Assembly (NCBI GenBank): GCA_028023455.1
Contig: JAQFVV010006231.1
Coordinates: forward strand, 6,276,036-6,340,035
DNA length: 64,000 nt
Direction of reading: 5' to 3'
Source: Epiperipatus broadwayi
Taxonomy: Eukaryota; Onychophora; Udeonychophora; Euonychophora; Peripatidae
Shown: one piece after another, positions 1 through 12,776 of the stretch
How the letters are laid out: each line of letters opens with the position of its first letter
How positions within the stretch are numbered: the stretch's first letter is position 1
Position numbers and translations under genes: made by a program
Notes under the pieces: model-generated
Database searches by the model: none
Seen by the model: the letters and a program-made list of their open reading frames with translations, nothing else
What the model was told of the DNA's origin: nothing

Positions 1-2456
1 AATATATTTATTAATATCAAGTCAATTACTGGTACATAATCAGCTTCATAGTAAATAGTTTTAACAATTTGTGCATCAGTCTATAATATAGAAAGAGCTC
101 TCACTCAACAAATCCTTTCAATACAAACATACATTTTACATGCTTCACACATACACACCTTATCCAAAATAAAATAAAATTATATGCATCTAAAGAAATC
201 AGTATCAGCCATAATTCTTGAAGTAAATAATTTTTGCATATAATGAAGTAAACGGATAATTTGATATGATTACTATAATATATTAAAATTTGAGACTATG
301 AATTTACATTTGCTAATAGTTCCACTATGAAGAAGTTTCAACAAATGCATATATAAGTAAATAAAGTTATTGTATTGTATCATTAAAAGCATGCACTCGG
401 AAGAATAACGTTTGTGAAGTAACAGGCATATGGGAATAATGTTTTAATTAATAATAGTTTTATTAAATAATAAGTTTAGATTCAAATTGTTTTTAAACAA
501 TGTCCAATTAAGACTCAAATTTATATTTTTAAAAAAGTTAGATTTTATATTCTAGAGGCCAGTCACAATTAATCTGACAGCAGACTAAATTATAGAAGAA
601 GCAAATAGAAACAACTACAAAGAAGGGGAACAATCCAAAAAGATAGAAGCTAATCTATTTTAGAGATACTGCCCATTGTAGACACTATTGACAATCTAAA
701 GCTTGTTATATGTTATCTGGATTTTATTAATACTTTAGTAAGCCCTTGGGCTACTTAGATAAAAACAGTAGTATATTTTTATGGTATTAATGTATAAAAT
801 ATGAATATTGTAATGTTAATTTTGTATTACTGTTTGAACCAAAGATTATTTTGACTGTTTGCTGTACCATTAAAATGCATGGAATTTTTATTTAAAAATC
901 TAGTTATATTATTTCGAAATTTAGAAAAATACATCTTATAAATTATTATTTTTCCACAATAATATTTTTTTTCTTTCAGTTTATTCATTTGCCATGTCTG
1001 TGACCAGTGATTCAAATTGTGTGAACTTTGGGATTTTTTTAAATTACAACTTAGCTTTTTTAAAAAAAAGATAATCAGGTCATAGCTAATCCAGCTATTC
1101 ATCCAATAGTTATCAATAAATAGATATTTATCTATTATTACTACAGGGTAAAAATATTGGATTAATTTGTGCTAATTAAATAAGTGAATATAAAATTATA
1201 ATATGGCTTTTGCAATTGAGATGGGGGAGGGGGGTATCATTCTTATATGGCATTGATTTAATATTTTTTTTATAGATTTTAGCACTGCACTCATATTAGG
1301 CTTTAGTTAATGAATGAGTTATTGCCTCACTATAAACATTATTTATGAACAGATTTAATTATAAAAAGTATTTTTGAGCTAAAAAGAGTACTCTAATTTA
1401 AATGATTATCAATGAGTTATAAACATTAATTCAAATATTATTGAAGACCCTATTTTTTTTTTTTTATTAAAGTAATTTGTCTATTATTCTTTTTTTTTTT
1501 TTGATACTTTTTTTTTTTTTTGAGTTGAAATAAATCCTGGCAAATTAAAACTAAATCAAATATTTTTCCTATCCTCTTCTAGTCCTTTTAACATATATTT
1601 AATAAAAAATATTAGATATTGATACCTCTATCGCATGTAAAGAGTGATAGTTTTTGTGTGTTTGAAATGCACATATAGCAGAGAGGAAGTTTGACTTTCT
1701 GTAGTATTGAATGTTAGCAATATAGTAGAGTTAAGATGAATAGGCATTGACGAAAAGAAAATCAAAAAAATATATTCCTACAATATAAAAGTTGTTCATT
1801 CTTCCCAAGTTGTTAAAAATGGATATAAACCAGATCCTATATTGGATGAAAGCCATTCAGTGAAAGATATTGAAACATAGTTTATAAAGATTAAGGTGTT
1901 TGACACCTCTAACTTACTTGAAGAATGAAAGTTGTTCAGAAATTTATACATAATGAGAGAGGTGATTTGACTTTCTTCACTGATGGATGTTTGTGATATG
2001 GTGGAGTTAAAATGAAAGATGCACTAAATAAAAACCAAAAAAAAAAACCTAAAAAATATGTACACAAGTCTGCAGTTTTTTATGTGTAAAATAAAATCAT
2101 GTGCAACAAAATATACATCAGTGTAGTCTATCAATTGCAATAAAATTTATACCATCATCAACTTTTAATCTTAATTATTGGTTTACTAATGGTAAATTAT
2201 TTGTAAAAATGGGGAGGATGTGGGGAAACTGGTGTTTTATAAAGCAGCAATTTATTTTGGGTTCACGATTTATTATTTATTTATCGGATTTTATCTTAAA
2301 AAGTAAAAATTTCATAATTTATTATCATTTCAACTATTGAAATCTATAATAGGTTTAAAAAACAGTAAAATTTATTGATTATATAATATCTATTTTTTAT
2401 ATTTATTGTACTATTTGATTTACAGAACTTTAAAATAAACTTTCTCTGAACTTCAG
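1..2456. other. AT-rich intron or upstream sequence, no gene seen
   Basis: This stretch is AT-rich with many homopolymer runs (T runs around 1450-1520). I see no convincing exon, RNA gene or element boundary. Because the exon at 2457 starts in mid-codon behind a splice acceptor, the stretch is best read as the 3' part of a long intron of the RasGEF gene. The short open frames here, such as 827-1102 on the minus strand, have low-complexity composition and no recognisable motif. Confidence 0.6.
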
Positions 2457-2788
2457 AATTGTCCCTTGAATCGACGTCTTTCAATACTAGTGGTTTCAGC
2501 GAAGATATCCTCCTGGTTGCAAACGTATTAAATGAAATGTCTAGAAACAATGTAAAAAAGGCTTATAACAGTTTTATTGATAAGCTGTTTGAGTTTCAAT
2601 TTTTAGATATAAATCATGAATTTATTAAAAATAATTATTCTCGACCAATGATAAATAACTTACTCTTTTCCAAAAAAATAAATGCTGAAAAATTGGCCCA
2701 ACAGTTTACTATGATTGATAAGCAATTTTTTCTTAGCATTAATCCATTTTACACAATATATAGTTTACCTTGGATTTCAACTAAATTG
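2457..2788 (+). CDS. RasGEF gene, internal exon 1 of 4 visible (start of CDC25 domain)
   Basis: This exon encodes the linker and the beginning of a RasGEF (CDC25-homology) catalytic domain, which catalyses GDP release from Ras-family GTPases at membranes. The acceptor is a pyrimidine-rich tract ending in cttcag at 2456; an in-frame stop at 2447-2449 lies just upstream, so the exon cannot extend further left in this frame. The donor is gtaagt at 2789. The exon starts with two bases that complete a codon and ends in phase 0. Its 110 full codons include a helical segment and then the family signature AEKLAQQFTMIDKQFFLSI (about residues 77-95), which corresponds to the first conserved block of RasGEF domains (usual form: L.A.QLT..D...F..I). 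No complete N-terminal RasGEF_N module is recognisable. Earlier exons must lie outside the window. The subfamily cannot be assigned by eye. Confidence 0.8.
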
Positions 2789-3560
2789 GTAAGTATTATT
2801 TAGGTTTATTACATAGACAAAATATATTTTAGTATTTTCCTATTTTAATATACTAATTAATTGATTAATGTATGTATGTTGACTGTTAACCAATTATTTA
2901 AAATTTTAATATTTATGCAATCGATATATATGTATATTAGTGATAAATCGTTCATTCCTTATATAAATGAATAGAAACTAAAAAATTTAAGTTTGTAAGA
3001 TGTTTGCTTTGCAACTACGTAAATGAAAGGAAAATTAAGTTGTTTATTTAAGATAGTTTGCTCAACAGCAAACAATAGATTAATATTACAACTTTCAATC
3101 TACACTACTCTTTCTTGAAAATTAGGAATAAAGATGCTTAAAAAAGATAAATAACTTCAGTTATAAATCGAATTGTAATTATATATATATAGTCAACATA
3201 GGTTTTATAGATGTATATAACTCGCCGATCTCTGGCCAACTAAAAAGAGTATTTGCACTTGAAATATGCTGTTTAGCAGAAGAGAAGGATATATAATATT
3301 TTTAAGTGGATGTTGGTTTATGATAAAAGAAAACCGATCTTGATGAGGATTGGTTAAAATAATATACTGCAAATATTGTTAATTATATATATTTTAGTAT
3401 TTGGGATATTTGCCTAACTCATCTGAGGAAATTGATTGCACTTGAAATATATGTATAGTGGGAGATAAAAAGTCATAATTTTATCTGGATGCTGATTTGT
3501 ACTGCTATAAAATTTAATATTGATCAGGAATCTATCACAAATCAGCATTTGTAATTGGAT
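2789..3560. other. Intron 1 start, nothing further seen
   Basis: AT-rich intron sequence directly after the donor at 2789. I see no open frame, RNA gene or element end. Two loosely similar segments (about 3230-3330 and 3410-3520) may be very old repeat copies. Confidence 0.5.
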
Positions 3561-3589
3561 GTGTTGTAACAGTAAATGAGACATATTTT

Positions 3590-3955
3590 CAAGTTTAATT
3601 CTCCTTATATGTTAAGAATGTCTCTGCTGGAGGTGTGAGAATAAATCATTCCAGTTATTTATTGTAAGTTATTTATAAGCAGATTGATTTTTATTTAACA
3701 AACTAAAGAAATTCATTTTTATTCATACATTGTGATAAATATTTAAATAATAAATATATACAAATAATCACAAAATGAAAATATATAACATTAAATAGAT
3801 TGTTTAGATAGTAAATATTATGTTAATAAATAGACATACTCTTGCAAGTCATTTGACAATATGATAATAAGAGAATTGATAATTATTTTTAAATTTAATT
3901 TTCTTTATATATTAAAAAGATTGTCTTGAATAACTGCAACAGAAGTGTTATTTAA
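3590..3955 (+). repeat. Two copies of a dispersed repeat also found near 32.4-33.2 kb
   Basis: A segment with the order 'ttctccttatat', 'gaatgtctctg', 'ccagttatttattgtaag', 'tttatttaacaaa' (3590-3775) recurs as a shorter second copy at 3885-3955 ('ttgtcttgaataactgcaac'). Related copies occur on + at 32440-32670 and on - at 32720-32880 and 32990-33160. The repeats have no coding capacity that I can see. The class is unknown; the inverted arrangement near 33 kb suggests a foldback or MITE-like element. Confidence 0.45.
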
Positions 3956-3991
3956 CATTATACATTTTCACTTTATGATTGTTTTCATTAT

Positions 3992-4955
<964 letters not shown>

Positions 4956-4989
4956 TTGATTACTGGATAAAAATAACATAATGGGTGAA

Positions 4990-5415
4990 ATTAATCAAAA
5001 AATTAATGTCTTTGATAGAAATGTTATTATTAAAAGAAAATATGTTTGAAAAGGAAAGTTTTTAATATATATGTTTTATCAGTTCTTACTTATGGATCTG
5101 ATACTGGGATATTTAGTAGAAGAGTAATACAGAGACTTTAGACTACTTCATAAAATATGGAGAGTTGTATATTTGGAATAACAAGAAGAGATTGGAAATG
5201 AAACATGAGTGAGAAAACAACAGATATCACTGATATTTGAAATAGCTCTAAATTAAATCCCAAAACATTGTAAAAGATCTAGAAAGAGACTTTCTGTGAG
5301 GTGAATGGATTAAATAAGGAAGTTGGATAAACTTGGGGAAACATTCATTCTATAGTGAATTGATAATGCTTGAAATAATGATGAGTGATATATATATATT
5401 TTTGCTATGTTTAAA
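4990..5415. other. Intron sequence, nothing recognised
   Basis: AT-rich sequence between the GATA array and the 362-bp repeat array. No exon, element end or structured repeat was recognised. A short AT microsatellite lies at about 5390-5400. Confidence 0.4.
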
Positions 5416-5416
5416 T

Positions 5417-6378
5417 AAATATATTAAATTTATTAAGCACAAGCAGATGATATAATAATAATGTGAAAAGCTGAAACCTTCGACAGATGCACCTTAAAAA
5501 TGCTTATGTGACAGCCAATCAGAAGTAATAATGATTGCATGTGGAACTCTCAATTCAAAAACACAAGCCAGACATATGAGAAAAAGATGTAAACACCTTC
5601 TTCTCTACTTAAATTTACATATAAATAAGCCAGACTCAAGCATTCTGAACTAAGAGCGTGAAGCTTAAAACACCTTCACATTTAATTCACTAAATATTAT
5701 ATATAAATAAACAACATGAAATCTTTCGATTTACTATGAAGCCATTTTCAGATCTAATGAAATGATAGTGACAAATGTAAATATATTAAATTTATTAAGT
5801 GCAAGCAAATGATATAATAATAAATGTGAAAAGCTGAAACTGTCAACAGATGTGCCTTAAAAATGCTTATGTGATAGCCAATCAGAAGTGATAATGACTG
5901 TATGTGGAACTCTCAATTCAAAAACACAAGCCAGAAATATGAGAAAAAGATGGAACCACATTCTCTATTTAAATTTATATATATATATAAGCCAGACCCA
6001 AGCAATCTGAACTAAGAGCATGAAGCTTAAAACACCTTCACATTTAATTCACTAACTATTATATATAAATAAACAATGTGAAATCTTTTGATTTACTACG
6101 AAGCCATTTTCAAATCTAATGAAATGATAGTGACAAATGTAAATATATTAAATTTATTAAGTGCAAGCAAATGATATAATAATAATGTGAAAAGCTGAAA
6201 CTGTCGACAGATGTGCCTTAAAAATGAATATGTGTTAGCCAATCAGAAGTGATAATGACTGTATGTGGAACTCTCAATTCAAAAACACAAGCCAGAAATA
6301 CGAGAAAAAGATGGAACCACATTCTCTGTTTAAATTTATATATATAAGCCAGACTCAAGCATTCTAAACTAAGAGCAT
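5417..6378 (+). repeat. Tandem array of ~362-bp units, left (forward) part
   Basis: Unit 1 (5417-5778) and unit 2 (5779-6140) are nearly identical. Unit 3 starts at 6141 and is cut at 6378 by an inserted element, resuming at 8556. Each unit begins 'aaatatattaaatttatt' and contains the landmarks 'gccaatcagaagt', 'ggaactctcaattc' and 'gaagcttaaaacaccttcac', the last able to form a GTGAAG/CTTCAC hairpin. No open frame or polymerase III boxes were seen. The array continues after the insertion and then turns over into inverted copies, so the whole locus is a large foldback. A diverged relative is at 39060-39427. Confidence 0.85.
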
Positions 6379-8550
6379 TGTAATGGGCACATATGCCATT
6401 ACATTATTTTTTTTATTAAACATGAAAAAAGAAAAGTTCGCAAATAAAAACTTCTTGTTTTTAAGAATTAAAAATTGAAATTAAATATCATCTAAACTCT
6501 AATATATATATATATAAAATCGCACAGATGAAAAAAATTATTAAAATAAAACTTTATTAAAAATAGAAAAAGTATTTTAAAAGCAAAAACTTAAAAAGAT
6601 TTAGAGATAAAAATATATCTTTAAGTTTGAAAAATACATTAATTAATCATAAAATGGAAATGATTGATTTAATTAGTTAAATGTAAACTAGCCCTTAGGA
6701 AATTAAAATGTATAAGCAAAGGTCAGATAGGAGAGAAAAACAATGGGATCAGAATGGCCAATAAAAGAAATCACTCATGGAATCGGACCTCAGCAAAAAG
6801 ACCATCACCATCGTCATGACGTAATGTCCACTGGATCTGAAAGTCTACTATAAAAAGTGAGTGAAAAAAGAGCAGGGAGAGATGTGTGATAGTGGTGGTG
6901 ATATGTGTTAGTGCACAGTTGAAGGAGAAAGGATTGAAAAGACGCACTCTTCAATCCCTTCAGTTCTGCTAAAAAAAAAGAGAGAAATGACATCGTTTTC
7001 TACATTAAGGACCAGCTAAAGTAAGACCTCCGGATAAATAAATAAAACAGCTAACTGGATAGAAATCTCTTCAGGACGGTGTGGGAATTTGCGTTCAAAA
7101 TTGCAAGCAACGGATAAAGATGAACATTTTAAAAAATCATAAGAACTTTATGAACATTAATTAATTTGAAAACAATAAGAACTCTAAAATATAAACTTTC
7201 TTAGTATTTAATTTATAGAAATAGAATCATATCTGACCAACTTAATTTATTAATGAGTAATTTTATTTGATGTATTTCTTTTTTTTTTAAATCATTTCCA
7301 TTTATTTATTTTTTTTGTTCTTTTAAGTTTTTATTATGATTTTTTTTGTTTTTCGTTAAACCAAATTATATAGATGTTAAATTTAAGTCCGGCGTGAATG
7401 GCTATATAGATTTGTGAAGTTTTATTAGGGGAGGGTAATCTTAGGTTATTCATTTCATAGTTGAATTAGGTCAATGGATTGGATATATTGGTGTAATTAG
7501 TAGATGTAGTATGAGGTTCGCTACAGGCAGAATCGCTAGTATATGCCACACACCTCCTTTTGCCTATGGAATGGGATCATAAGGCGGCAAAAAGGACCGC
7601 AGTTCCTTCCTATGGAGTTTTTTTTTATTGCTCTTCTCGTCAGATAGATGTAGTATTCCTATCTGGATGAGAGTCAATTTCTTCTCTTAACCTATATTTG
7701 TGCTGTCATATTCATATTACATTGAATACATTGATATATCAGATGGATTGATGTTGGTTTAACTGCGAACTTTTGGCCTAAGGTTAAATAAGGGATAAAA
7801 TATTTTCTTTTCAAATGAAATCTATGTAGTCTATTCATACTCGACACTCTAAATGCATTAAATTTAAGTTGGGTTTAGACACTTGCATGGATTCGTTATT
7901 GGTTAATTATGTTTTTGGTTTTTATATTTGATCAAAATATATAGACATTCGATAAATAATGATACCTTACGGTGAGTATCTAAAATGTATTTATTCGGAT
8001 GTCTTTTAAGTTATTGGTGTCAATGCGGCATCTTATGATGAATGCCATTGGGTTTTTTATATATTTCCCTCTGCAATTCCATCAGTGACTTTATATTTTG
8101 ATCGTTTGTTTATTTTGAAATGTTTTTAACCATGTAATCTATGTAACTCAATATTATAAAACAAACTTTTATAAATCCATCTGTACGAACTTATAAAAAT
8201 TAAAATGTGAATTAAAATCAATGTTAAAAATGTAAGTTAAATTTTAAAATGTGATACTAAAAATAATTTTAAATCTTATATATGTTTAAATAAATGTTTG
8301 TGTGTTATTTCTGGTAGTGGTTTCCTTTATTTTGGAAATGTTTTTAGATAAGAATTATTTTATTATCTTTGCTGTTCCACTGAGCTGGTGACATTGGGCT
8401 AACGATCGGAATCAAAATATATAAAATAAAAATAATTAAAAAAAAAAAAAACTTACGTATCTGCCTACTATATACATTTTCTAGGTTCAAATGCCTAGTG
8501 GCGCCCTGTAGTGTAGATACATTAAGTCTCCTATTCTTCTGGATCGTTAT
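6379..8550. mobile_element. 2.17-kb insertion in the 362-bp array, LTR-like, with 5-bp target duplication
   Basis: The third repeat unit is interrupted exactly between 'agcat' at 6374-6378 and a second 'agcat' at 8551-8555, which is direct evidence of insertion with target-site duplication. The insert starts TGTAATGG and ends with GTTAT or GTTATA. It lacks open frames of any size. It contains a TATA-box-like TATAAAAAG at 6849-6857 followed by a GC-richer purine stretch, as in LTR promoters, and a tggcgccc at 8499-8506 that resembles the start of a tRNA primer-binding site. A 5-bp duplication and a TGT start suit a gypsy/retrovirus-type LTR (solo LTR or LARD/TRIM-like element). The 3' end does not show the canonical CA, so the class stays uncertain. 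Confidence 0.6.
6849..6857 (+). promoter_or_regulatory. TATA-box-like site inside the LTR-like insertion
   Basis: TATAAAAAG sits about 470 bases into the inserted element, followed by a locally GC-richer transcribed-looking stretch (6870-7100). This is what a U3/R border of an LTR would look like. It is a sequence match only; no start site can be shown. Confidence 0.3.
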
Positions 8551-8555
8551 AGCAT

Positions 8556-8798
8556 GAAGCTTAAAACACCTTCACATTTAATTCACTAAATATTATATAT
8601 AAATAAACAACATGAAATCTTTCAATTTACTATGAAGCAATTTTCAAATCTAATGAAATGATAGTAACAAATGTAAATATATTAAATTTATTAAGTACAA
8701 GCAAATGATATAATAATAATGTGAAAAGCTGAAATCTTCATCAGATGCACCTTAAAAATGCTTATGTGATAGACAATCAGAAGTAATAATGACTGCAC
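8556..8798 (+). repeat. Tandem 362-bp array, remainder of unit 3 and truncated unit 4
   Basis: Positions 8556-8674 continue unit 3 after the insertion, and 8675-8798 is the first third of a fourth unit. At about 8798 the sequence switches abruptly to the reverse complement of the unit (from its 'aaataaaca' part). That is the apex of the foldback. Confidence 0.8.
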
Positions 8799-9416
8799 AT
8801 TGTTTATTTATATATAATATTTAGTGAATTAAATGTGAAGGTATTTTAAGCTTCATCCTCTTAGTTCAGAATGCTTGAGTCTCACTTATTTATATATAAA
8901 TTTAAGTAGAGAAAAAGGTGGTTCCATTTTTTTCTCATATTTCTGGCTTGTGTTTTTTAATTGAGAGTTCCACGTGCAGTCATTATTACTTCTGATTGGC
9001 TGTCACATAAGCATTTTTAAGGCACATCTGTTGAAGGTTTCAGCTTTTCATATTATTATATCATCTGCTTGCACTTAATAAATTTAATATATTCACATTT
9101 GTTACTATCATTTCATTAGATTAAAAAATTGCTTCATAGTAAATCAAAATATTTCATGTTGTTTATATATAATATTTAGTGAATTAAAATGTGAAGGTGT
9201 TTTAAGCTTCACGCTCTTAGTTCAGAATGCTTGACTCTGGCTTATTTATATATAAATTTAAGTAGAGAAGAAGGTGGTTCCATCTTTTTCTTGTATTTCT
9301 GACTTGTGTTTTTTAATTGAGAGTTCCACGTGCAGTCATTATTACTTCTGATTGGCTCTGTCACATAAGCATTTTTAAGGTGCATCTGTTGAAGGTTTCA
9401 GCTTTTCACATTATTA
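8799..9416 (-). repeat. Inverted 362-bp units (right arm of the foldback array)
   Basis: About 1.7 units in reverse orientation: a partial unit from 8799 to about 9093, then most of a second from about 9096 to 9416. Landmarks in reverse are 'gtgaaggtgttttaagcttc', 'gagagttccac' and 'acttctgattggct'. Together with the forward units at 5417-6378 and 8556-8798, this could fold into a long hairpin if transcribed through the intron. Confidence 0.85.
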
Positions 9417-9742
9417 TGTTTAAATAACTGTAATATATTAATACTCATATGATGGAAATTTGTAGAAGAAATTATAACTTATTAGTGGATTTGCCTTGAA
9501 AAAATAAAATAATGTCAGAATTACATTACAGTTGTGTAGATTTGCAATTTAATTAATTTTATTCTTGCAAGTTGTTGATGACTTGTATTATAATATATAT
9601 ATATAGATGATCAGAAAAGGATCTCTTTTGTTAGTAAAAAAAATGTTGTTTTAGATGTTAGTAATTGGTGAGATTTTTACATGCATTTTTATTTAAAGTT
9701 TCATCATATAAGCATTAATACTGGCATATATACATACACACA

Positions 9743-11159
9743 CCTGGGTCTCATTTTATGCGGTAGATAGGTTCCTCAGAAAATGGCACAAAAGAAATTG
9801 CACAAAAATAGACTTAGATTACCTTGAAAAATGGGGGATAGGTTACTGTAATTTTCAAAAATCGCATAAAAGCAAAACAACAACGTAAAATTACTTTAAA
9901 ATTCACACACAAAAAAAAATAAGGAAATAAAATATGATTAATAAAAAATTTCAAATTTGAAAAAAATTGATACAAGACAAACTTTTTTTACTTATTTATT
10001 AACTACAATATTTAATTTTATTCAAAACAATATATTTTTTTGCGTAATTTACAGTATTTTTCATTTTTTCATATGTGTACAGTATTGACGATAAGTAAGT
10101 TCATTTGTAAATTAGTAAGACATCAGATTCGTCATGATGTGATGTACTGTAGCTTTGCCTTAAATGAAGTCAAGAATATCTCAGCAATTATGCCCAGAGA
10201 AACCTGTTAGTTACTTCACAAAAGGAAATACAACTAGTGCCAACTTCATTTTTTTAATTGCTCTTATCATGGACTCGCCTAAACTAAATGTTTTCCAATT
10301 GCTGTTGACCCTTCCAATTTTGCTAAGTAATCTAAAATTGAAATTTTTGTTTCCAAAGAAATTCATTTTCTTGGGTGTTTTTTTTTTTCTCCATTAGAGT
10401 AAATTAAAAAGTTTAAAATAAAATTAAGAACTTAGACTTACGATAATAAAAAGACACTGACTCACTGTTGGGCAAAATTTAATTAAAACTAACAATTAAA
10501 AATTAAATTTTTATTTTTGTCTTTAATTTTTTAATTTTCAATTCCGTTTAAAAATCAAATTTTATTGTTTCGCATCACATTAATTTCAGATCACGTTATA
10601 TAATTTATGAATTGTTAATTATAATTAAAAATCAGATTTTAATTGTCAAATTTAATTGTGCCCACCACTATAACTCACCTTTTAAAAATAAACTTGCAGA
10701 CACTAAATGATTAATTGATTACGTACTCTTAAAGCAAAAATAGAATGTGATTTAAAATGCAAAAACAACAACTTGCATAATATAGGCATCTATAATGTTT
10801 GAACAGATTTAATTATAATCTTGTAAAATTTAATGTGTGTATATAAAATGGGCAAATCCTGATTTAAAGTGAATTATGAACTTCTTTATTGCATAAAATC
10901 TATTACAGTACTATTATATAGTGCTGAAAATATTGAAATTATTAGAGAGAAGTCAAACTCCTATAATGCACTATTACTTTAAATATGACATGTGAATGTG
11001 CAAAATTTATAATATTTAAAGTAATAGCGCATTATCGGAGTTCGACTTCTGATCTAATAATTTTTATCGCATAAAAGAAAAATGCATACAAAGATATCAA
11101 GAAGAAACATGAACCGCATAACTTCAAAATTGAAATCCACATAAAATGAGACCCCGGTG
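9743..11159. mobile_element. Non-autonomous DNA transposon with ~24-bp TIRs (pogo/Tigger-like)
   Basis: The left end 'cacctgggtctcatttta' (about 9744) and the right end 'taaaatgagaccccggtg' (ends about 11158) are inverted repeats of each other over roughly 24 bases, including the following 'tgcgg'/'ccaca' part. A 'tctcattttatgcgg'-type end followed by 'gataggttcc' recalls pogo/Tigger (Tc1/mariner superfamily) termini, and TA-rich flanks (tatata on the right) are compatible with a TA target site. About 1.4 kb long and without a transposase frame, so non-autonomous. The 77-codon frame at 10164-10397 shows no transposase motif. The assignment to pogo is by resemblance only. Confidence 0.55.
10937..11061. 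repeat. Hairpin (nested MITE-like inverted repeat)
   Basis: The arm 'attattagagagaagtcaaa' (from about 10937, to about 10985) is matched in reverse complement by a segment ending 'cttctgatctaataat' at about 11060. The arms are about 49 bases with few mismatches and a loop of about 25 bases. It lies inside the TIR element at 9743-11159 and may be a nested foldback MITE. Confidence 0.6.
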
Positions 11160-12027
11160 TATATATATGTATGTAGCTTTGGCAAAAGCTAAATATTAAA
11201 TCAAATTTTGTGTCAAGACATATAAAAAATTATATAGTTTAGTTTTTTTTTTTATGAACAAATTGTTGCTAGTACTTTATAATGCTCTAACTTTGCATAT
11301 AAAAGTTACTATAATAGTATTTTATAGATTGTACAGATGTAACATAATTTTTATATAGCTGAAATTGTAATAGTTTTAAGCTTAAATAAGTATTTAACAT
11401 GCTAAAGTCTTTAAATTTGTAAATAGCCAGTAATTTAGATGATAATGTATTTTAAGTTAATAATGATAGTTTAGTCATGATTTAATCATTTAAAATGTTT
11501 TAAAAAGCTTGTATTGATTTTAAGATTAAAAAGCAAAACAAAGTTCAAATCCTATATTTTGGTTTGCTGGTATTTAAAATTAAAGCTATAATATTTTAAT
11601 TCATTCAATTTTAAAATATAATATTTTAATTAAGTATTTTAGACTTATTTAATTAGAAAGAGTTTAATAAAGACTAGTAATTAAGGATAGGATTTTAAAA
11701 TAATAGATAAATGAGTGGGGAAAGAAGAAAAAATATTATATTTTATTTAAATTTTTTTAAAATTTTTTTATTTTTAAAAAAAATTATATAATGGTGCCTG
11801 TCTTATAGATAAAGATGCCATTGGATGGTGCCGTTTTCGTGCTAAAACTATAAAATATGACCATTCCCGGGCCGTTGATTATAATAATTTTGCTGTGCTT
11901 TTTTGTAATGCGAAAATAAAAACAAAACAAAATCATCTTTTATAAATATTATTTTTTATTAACGTATACAATTTAAATGATAATAATAAATGTAAAATAA
12001 AATCAACAAATTACAATTTGATTCGTG
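11160..12027. other. Intron sequence, nothing recognised
   Basis: Very AT-rich. A slightly GC-richer patch at 11795-11880 ('gatgccattggatggtgcc', 'cccgggccgttg') looks like a decayed element end, but no partner was found. Confidence 0.35.
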
Positions 12028-12119
12028 TTTTTTATCAATTTTCTATCGGATATTTTTTTACTTGTGTTACGTTTTTTTTTTATCAATTTTCTATCAGATA
12101 TTTTTTTACTTGTGTTACG
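12028..12119. repeat. ~45-bp unit, two tandem copies
   Basis: The stretch from 'tttttatcaattttctatcg' through 'acttgtgttacg' at 12028-12071 is repeated at 12077-12119 with one visible substitution (cgg to cag) and a short T-run spacer. Confidence 0.8.
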
Positions 12120-12291
12120 ACTTTTTTTGTTGTTGTTGTTTAACTAAAAAATAATAATCATAATAAAAAAGTAAAACTTTTTAGTCTATTTTTTGTCTTT
12201 GTTTTACTTTTTTTTTTTTTTTACAGACAAAAAGATATTACGGCTATTTTTTACTTCAAACTGAATGACAATAAAAAGTAAAAGTTGTTAT

Positions 12292-12346
12292 GGTTAGGTT
12301 TAGGGTTATTTTAGGGTTAGGTTTAGGGTTAGTTTTAGGGTTAGTG
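12292..12346 (+). repeat. Interstitial telomere-like TTAGGG patch
   Basis: About 55 bases composed of TTAGGG (four perfect units) mixed with TTAGGT, TTATT and TTAGTT variants. TTAGGG is the telomere unit of many metazoans including molluscs. A short degenerate internal patch such as this can arise by break repair or from a terminal telomere capture, or be part of a satellite. Confidence 0.8.
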
Positions 12347-12776
12347 TTCTGTTGTTTGTAACGCTAAAATAAAAAAATTCAAAATCGTAATCGTACTCGG
12401 ACAAAATAAAGAAACGCAAACTTTTTTGAACAACAACAAACATATAAATGTCTTCTTTATTTATTAAACATGTTTATAATATTTACTTTTATGAAATTTA
12501 CAAAAAATTGTGTATATTTGTACTTTTCTTGCTGGATATTTTTTTGGTACCACTTTTTTTTACTTCTTTGTCTCATGGAAAGTTATGAACAGTACGTTAC
12601 TTGACGCATTACCTAATTGCAACTCACTAAAAACATAGATATTTAACATTTTCCCAATTAAAAATTTAATACAGTACATTGTAAAAAGTCTTAGAATTAT
12701 TACTTTAAAAAATCTGAACATTTCAATACTTTAAAATAAAAAAAAGAATCCAATGAAAACAACATTTCCATTGAAT

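Noticed and set aside
5417-6140. Hammerhead ribozyme in the 362-bp units
   Set aside because: 'cagatgatataa' and 'gctgaaac' look like the two boxes, but the spacing gives no stem II, the first box is wrong at two positions in most copies, and no helix I pairing was found.
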